Shown in pieces: positions 61,648-64,000 of a stretch of DNA of 64,000 nucleotides. A model generated the notes under the pieces. It was not told the DNA's origin, made no database searches, and saw only the letters and a program-made list of their open reading frames with translations. Numbering within the stretch: the first letter of the stretch is position 1; each line of letters opens with the position of its first letter. The translations under genes and the position numbers were made by a program. The stretch is taken from positions 1 through 64,000 of the forward strand of contig CAMFYL010000006.1 in assembly GCA_946002055.1 (NCBI GenBank). The letters run 5' to 3'. Source of the stretch: an uncultured Roseburia sp. (GTDB lineage Bacteria > Bacillota > Clostridia > Lachnospirales > Lachnospiraceae).

Positions 61648-62908
61648 GATTTCTGTCGTAAAGTTTTTGCAGCGATTTCAGAATACCAAGCTTGCCGTGA
61701 TACCATGTCAAGCCACCCTGAAAAAATGCTGTATAGGGCTCACGAAGAGGTCCGTCTGCGCTCAGTTCTATGGATGAGCCCTGCACAAATGCACCTGCAG
61801 CCATAATCACCTTGCTGTCGTATCCGGGCATATCCCAAGGTTCCGGTGTAACATAGCTATCCACCGGTGCTGCAGCCTGAATACCTTCGCAAAATGCGCA
61901 TAACCCCTCAGGGGTTCCGAATGTAATAGCCTGAATAATATCATGTCTTGACTCTGTTTTGTTAGGTACAACATCAAATCCTAATGTCTCATAAATATTC
62001 GCTGCAAAAATTGCGGTTTTTAACGCGCTGTTTACAACGGTTGGCGCCATAAACAAGCCTTGATAAAAAGACTGAATAATCCCTAAGGAGGCTCCAACCT
62101 CTTTTCCAAGGCCCGGTGAGGTCAGACGATATGCGGCGTTTTCAACACATTCTTTTGTTCCCACAATATATCCGCCAATGGGAGCAAGACCACCACCGAG
62201 GTTTTTAATCAAAGAGCCCACAATCATATCTGCTCCAACTTCCAAGGGTTCCTTCTTTTCTACAAACTCTCCATAGCAGTTGTCAACCATACAAATCACA
62301 TCTGGCTTGATGCCCTTAATAAAAGATATTAACTGACCAATTCGGTCCACAGAAAGAGTCGGTCTTGATGCATATCCTTTGGATCGCTGAATGGTCACAA
62401 GTTTGGTTCGTTCGTTGATTGCCTTTTTGATTCCATCAAAATCAAATTCACCATCAGGCAAAAGATCCACCTGTGCATACGTAACACCATACTCAGCCAA
62501 AGATCCTTTCGATGGTCTGATACCGATGACTTCCTCTAATGTATCGTATGGTTTTCCCACAGGGGAAAGAATTTCATCTCCCGGTCTGACATTTGACATT
62601 AACGCCAATGCCAGGGCATGGGTTCCACAGGTAATCTGCGGTCGAACCAATGCAGCCTCTCCTTTAAAGCATGTTGCATAAACTTCCTCAAGGGTATCTC
62701 GTCCCAAATCGCCGTAGCCATATCCGCTGGTGGATTGAAAGCACTCTGCACTTACTCTGTGCTTTTGCATGGCAGCAATCACCTTCAGCTGATTATACTC
62801 TGCCACTTCATCCAATCCGTCGAAGCGCTCCTTTAACTCTGCTTCAACCTTTAACCCAAAATCTAACACAGCATCTGATATGCCGAGGTTTTGATACATT
62901 TCTCTCAT
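61631..62908 (-). CDS. Methionine gamma-lyase family protein (YnbB, aluminium resistance-like)
   Basis: PLP-dependent enzyme of the cystathionine gamma-synthase fold, annotated as methionine gamma-lyase family or aluminium resistance protein; the reaction is not known with certainty. The 425-residue protein has the cofactor region (TCGTHALALALMSNVRPGDE), the Asp of the PLP pocket in VICMVDNCYGEF, and the Schiff-base Lys in GSLIKNLGGGLAPIGG. The N-terminus is EMYQNLGISDAVLDFGLKVE. The gene precedes miaA in the reading direction of the minus strand, as the ynbB gene is near miaA and hfq in Bacillus. Confidence 0.88.
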   Translation of the reverse strand: MREMYQNLGISDAVLDFGLKVEAELKERFDGLDEVAEYNQLKVIAAMQKHRVSAECFQSTSGYGYGDLGRDTLEEVYATCFKGEAALVRPQITCGTHALALALMSNVRPGDEILSPVGKPYDTLEEVIGIRPSKGSLAEYGVTYAQVDLLPDGEFDFDGIKKAINERTKLVTIQRSKGYASRPTLSVDRIGQLISFIKGIKPDVICMVDNCYGEFVEKKEPLEVGADMIVGSLIKNLGGGLAPIGGYIVGTKECVENAAYRLTSPGLGKEVGASLGIIQSFYQGLFMAPTVVNSALKTAIFAANIYETLGFDVVPNKTESRHDIIQAITFGTPEGLCAFCEGIQAAAPVDSYVTPEPWDMPGYDSKVIMAAGAFVQGSSIELSADGPLREPYTAFFQGGLTWYHGKLGILKSLQKLYDRNLVNNI

Positions 62909-62920
62909 TTTATCTTCCTT

Positions 62921-63868
62921 CTATTCTATGATTTTCTTCTGTTGCAACTGTTTTAGCATATATTGAAGCATCCGGTCTTTGTCGTAACAAAACTCATTTT
63001 TGTTCACCCAGGTCACTTCCCCTTTACTTCGAAACCAGGTAAGCTGACGCTTTGCAAAATGTCTGGTATCACGCTTTATTTTATAGATTGCGTGTTCAAA
63101 ACTGATTTCCCCCTCCAGATATTGCATCATTTCTTTGTATCCAAGCCCCTGCATGGACACAAGCTCTCTGGTATATCCCATATCGTGTAACTTCTTCACC
63201 TCGTCAAGAAGCCCCTCATCAAGCATAACATCCACGCGTTTATCAATATTTTCATAAAGCTGCTCCCGCAAATCATTTAGCACAAAATAACAGAAGTTGT
63301 AAGGAGATTCCTTACTGCGTTCCTGCTCGTTATGCTGAGAGATTGGTTGTTTATGCAATTCGAAGTATTCCACAGCACGCATCACTCTCTTTACATTGTT
63401 TGGATGTATGCTTTCGGCAGATACCGGATCTATTTCCTGCAACCGGCGAAACAGCGCATCTGCACCTTCTTGTTGTACAAAATCTTCAAGTTGTTTTCGA
63501 ACAGAAGAATCCTCTTCCGGGGTAAATTTTGTATCATAAAGCAACGCCTGAATATAAAACCCAGTACCGCCAACAGCAATGGGAATGTGCCCTTTTGCAT
63601 AGATTTCAGCCACGGCCTGCTTTGCCCGCTCTAAGAAAACTGCCACATTAAACTCATCGGTAGGAAGCAGTTCATCCACCAAATAATGTGGCACACCTTG
63701 CATCTCCTCAGGTGAAATTTTTGCTGAACCAATATCCATATACTTATAAACCTGCATAGAGTCACAGGAGATAATCTCTCCTCCCACAGCTTTTGCAAGA
63801 GAAATGGACAAATCAGTTTTTCCCACGGCAGTAGGTCCCGCCAAAATAATCAAAGGTGGTTTTTTCAT
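62921..63868 (-). CDS. miaA: tRNA dimethylallyltransferase MiaA
   Basis: MiaA adds a dimethylallyl group to A37 of tRNAs reading UNN codons. The 315-residue protein has the P-loop GPTAVGKTDLS (about residues 9-19), GGEIISCDSMQVYKYMDIGS, PHYLVDELLPTDEFNV, VGGTGFYIQALLYD, and the C-terminal KRDTRHFAKRQLTWFR. ATG 63868 is 9 bases after AGAAGGA; a TTG three codons upstream is also in frame. It starts one base after the mutL stop. Confidence 0.96.
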   Translation of the reverse strand: MKKPPLIILAGPTAVGKTDLSISLAKAVGGEIISCDSMQVYKYMDIGSAKISPEEMQGVPHYLVDELLPTDEFNVAVFLERAKQAVAEIYAKGHIPIAVGGTGFYIQALLYDTKFTPEEDSSVRKQLEDFVQQEGADALFRRLQEIDPVSAESIHPNNVKRVMRAVEYFELHKQPISQHNEQERSKESPYNFCYFVLNDLREQLYENIDKRVDVMLDEGLLDEVKKLHDMGYTRELVSMQGLGYKEMMQYLEGEISFEHAIYKIKRDTRHFAKRQLTWFRSKGEVTWVNKNEFCYDKDRMLQYMLKQLQQKKIIE

Positions 63869-63869
63869 A

Positions 63870-64000
63870 TTACACAATCCTTCTAAATTTCTTTTCTAGT
63901 TCATACTGTGACAAGGAAATAATAGTTGGTCTTCCGTGGGGACAGTGATAAGGATTTTCCAAAGACAACAAATCTGAAATCAGCTGTTCCACCTCCGGCA
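63870..64000 (-). CDS. mutL: DNA mismatch repair protein MutL (C-terminal end only)
   Basis: Only the last 43 codons are in the window, read on the minus strand and running off the right edge. They end [19 protein letters not shown], then [10 protein letters not shown] and stop. The CPHGRP motif is the metal-binding motif of endonuclease-type MutL, so this MutL is expected to nick DNA in mismatch repair. It lies just upstream of miaA, the conserved mutL-miaA order. Confidence 0.93.
   Translation of the reverse strand, partial: PEVEQLISDLLSLENPYHCPHGRPTIISLSQYELEKKFRRIV

Noticed and set aside
61631-62908. Reading frames on the plus strand within the methionine gamma-lyase-family gene
   Set aside because: They are short, without RBS, and opposite to a gene with clear PLP motifs.

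Overview
The window is a 64 kb stretch of ordinary chromosome from a low-to-moderate GC, spore-forming member of the Clostridia. Gene content and order point to the family Lachnospiraceae (inference; no 16S or other marker RNA is present). Signs of this are three sporulation-type genes (gerW, an alpha/beta SASP and a ylbJ relative), the Firmicutes-type LexA boxes, an L27 with an N-terminal extension next to its protease gene prp, the short HisG with HisZ, and the radical-SAM/RNase G/rplU neighbourhood. Nearly every base is accounted for by about 70 tightly packed genes. No tRNA, rRNA, CRISPR array, insertion sequence or prophage is visible, and no gap between genes exceeds 300 bases.

Layout of the left two thirds (mostly + strand). 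1-1.3 kb: end of ruvB, then zapA. 1.3-8.0 kb: U32 peptidase, an FtsW/RodA plus class B PBP pair, two uncharacterised genes and gerW. 8.0-12.7 kb: rpmB facing away from an Asp23-fakA-recG unit. 12.7-14.8 kb: SASP and rqcH on the minus strand. 15-21 kb: a ten-gene housekeeping operon yicC-remA-gmk-rpoZ-rimO-pgsA-pncC-rsmD-coaD plus a coiled-coil gene, meeting a minus-strand ylbJ relative. 22-26.8 kb: two pseudouridine synthases, a HAD phosphatase, a YgiQ radical SAM protein and recU. 26.8-32 kb: histidine operon hisZ-hisG-hisD-hisB-hisIE driven by a consensus promoter. 32-35.8 kb: two radical-SAM-associated genes and RNase G. 35.8-38.6 kb: a six-TM chemoreceptor-like protein and an AI-2E-type permease. 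38.6-42.9 kb: L21 leader, rplU-prp-rpmA-obgE-yhbY-nadD/yqeK-rsfS.

Layout of the right third (mostly - strand). 42.9-46.1 kb: a tyrosine recombinase, an acyltransferase, and a LysM membrane protein divergent from lexA across a cluster of LexA boxes. 46.1-52.1 kb: rluD-lspA-aroB-ylmH-sepF-yggS-hlyD-like, transcribed right to left. 52.4-61.6 kb: a nine-gene cell-shape operon mreB-mreC-mreD-mrdA-minC-minD-rodA-mgsA-dac, with no minE. 61.6-64 kb: a methionine gamma-lyase-family gene, miaA and the end of mutL.

The main theme is cell growth: envelope elongation (MreBCD, PBP2, RodA, the second FtsW/RodA-PBP pair, D,D-carboxypeptidase), division-site control (MinCD, SepF, ZapA, SOS-linked LysM protein), ribosome assembly (Obg, RsfS, YhbY, Prp, RimO, RsmD, pseudouridine synthases, RqcH) and DNA repair (RuvB, RecG, RecU, LexA, MutL). 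I found no convincing new multi-gene system. The observations most worth a second look are an N-terminal HisA/HisF-like domain fused to HisIE that lacks both catalytic aspartates, a Min locus without minE whose MinD is short at the C-terminus, the multi-box LexA region, a very long PBP2, and a 45-residue membrane ORF between two terminators. Several start codons were placed by ribosome binding site rather than by longest reading frame.
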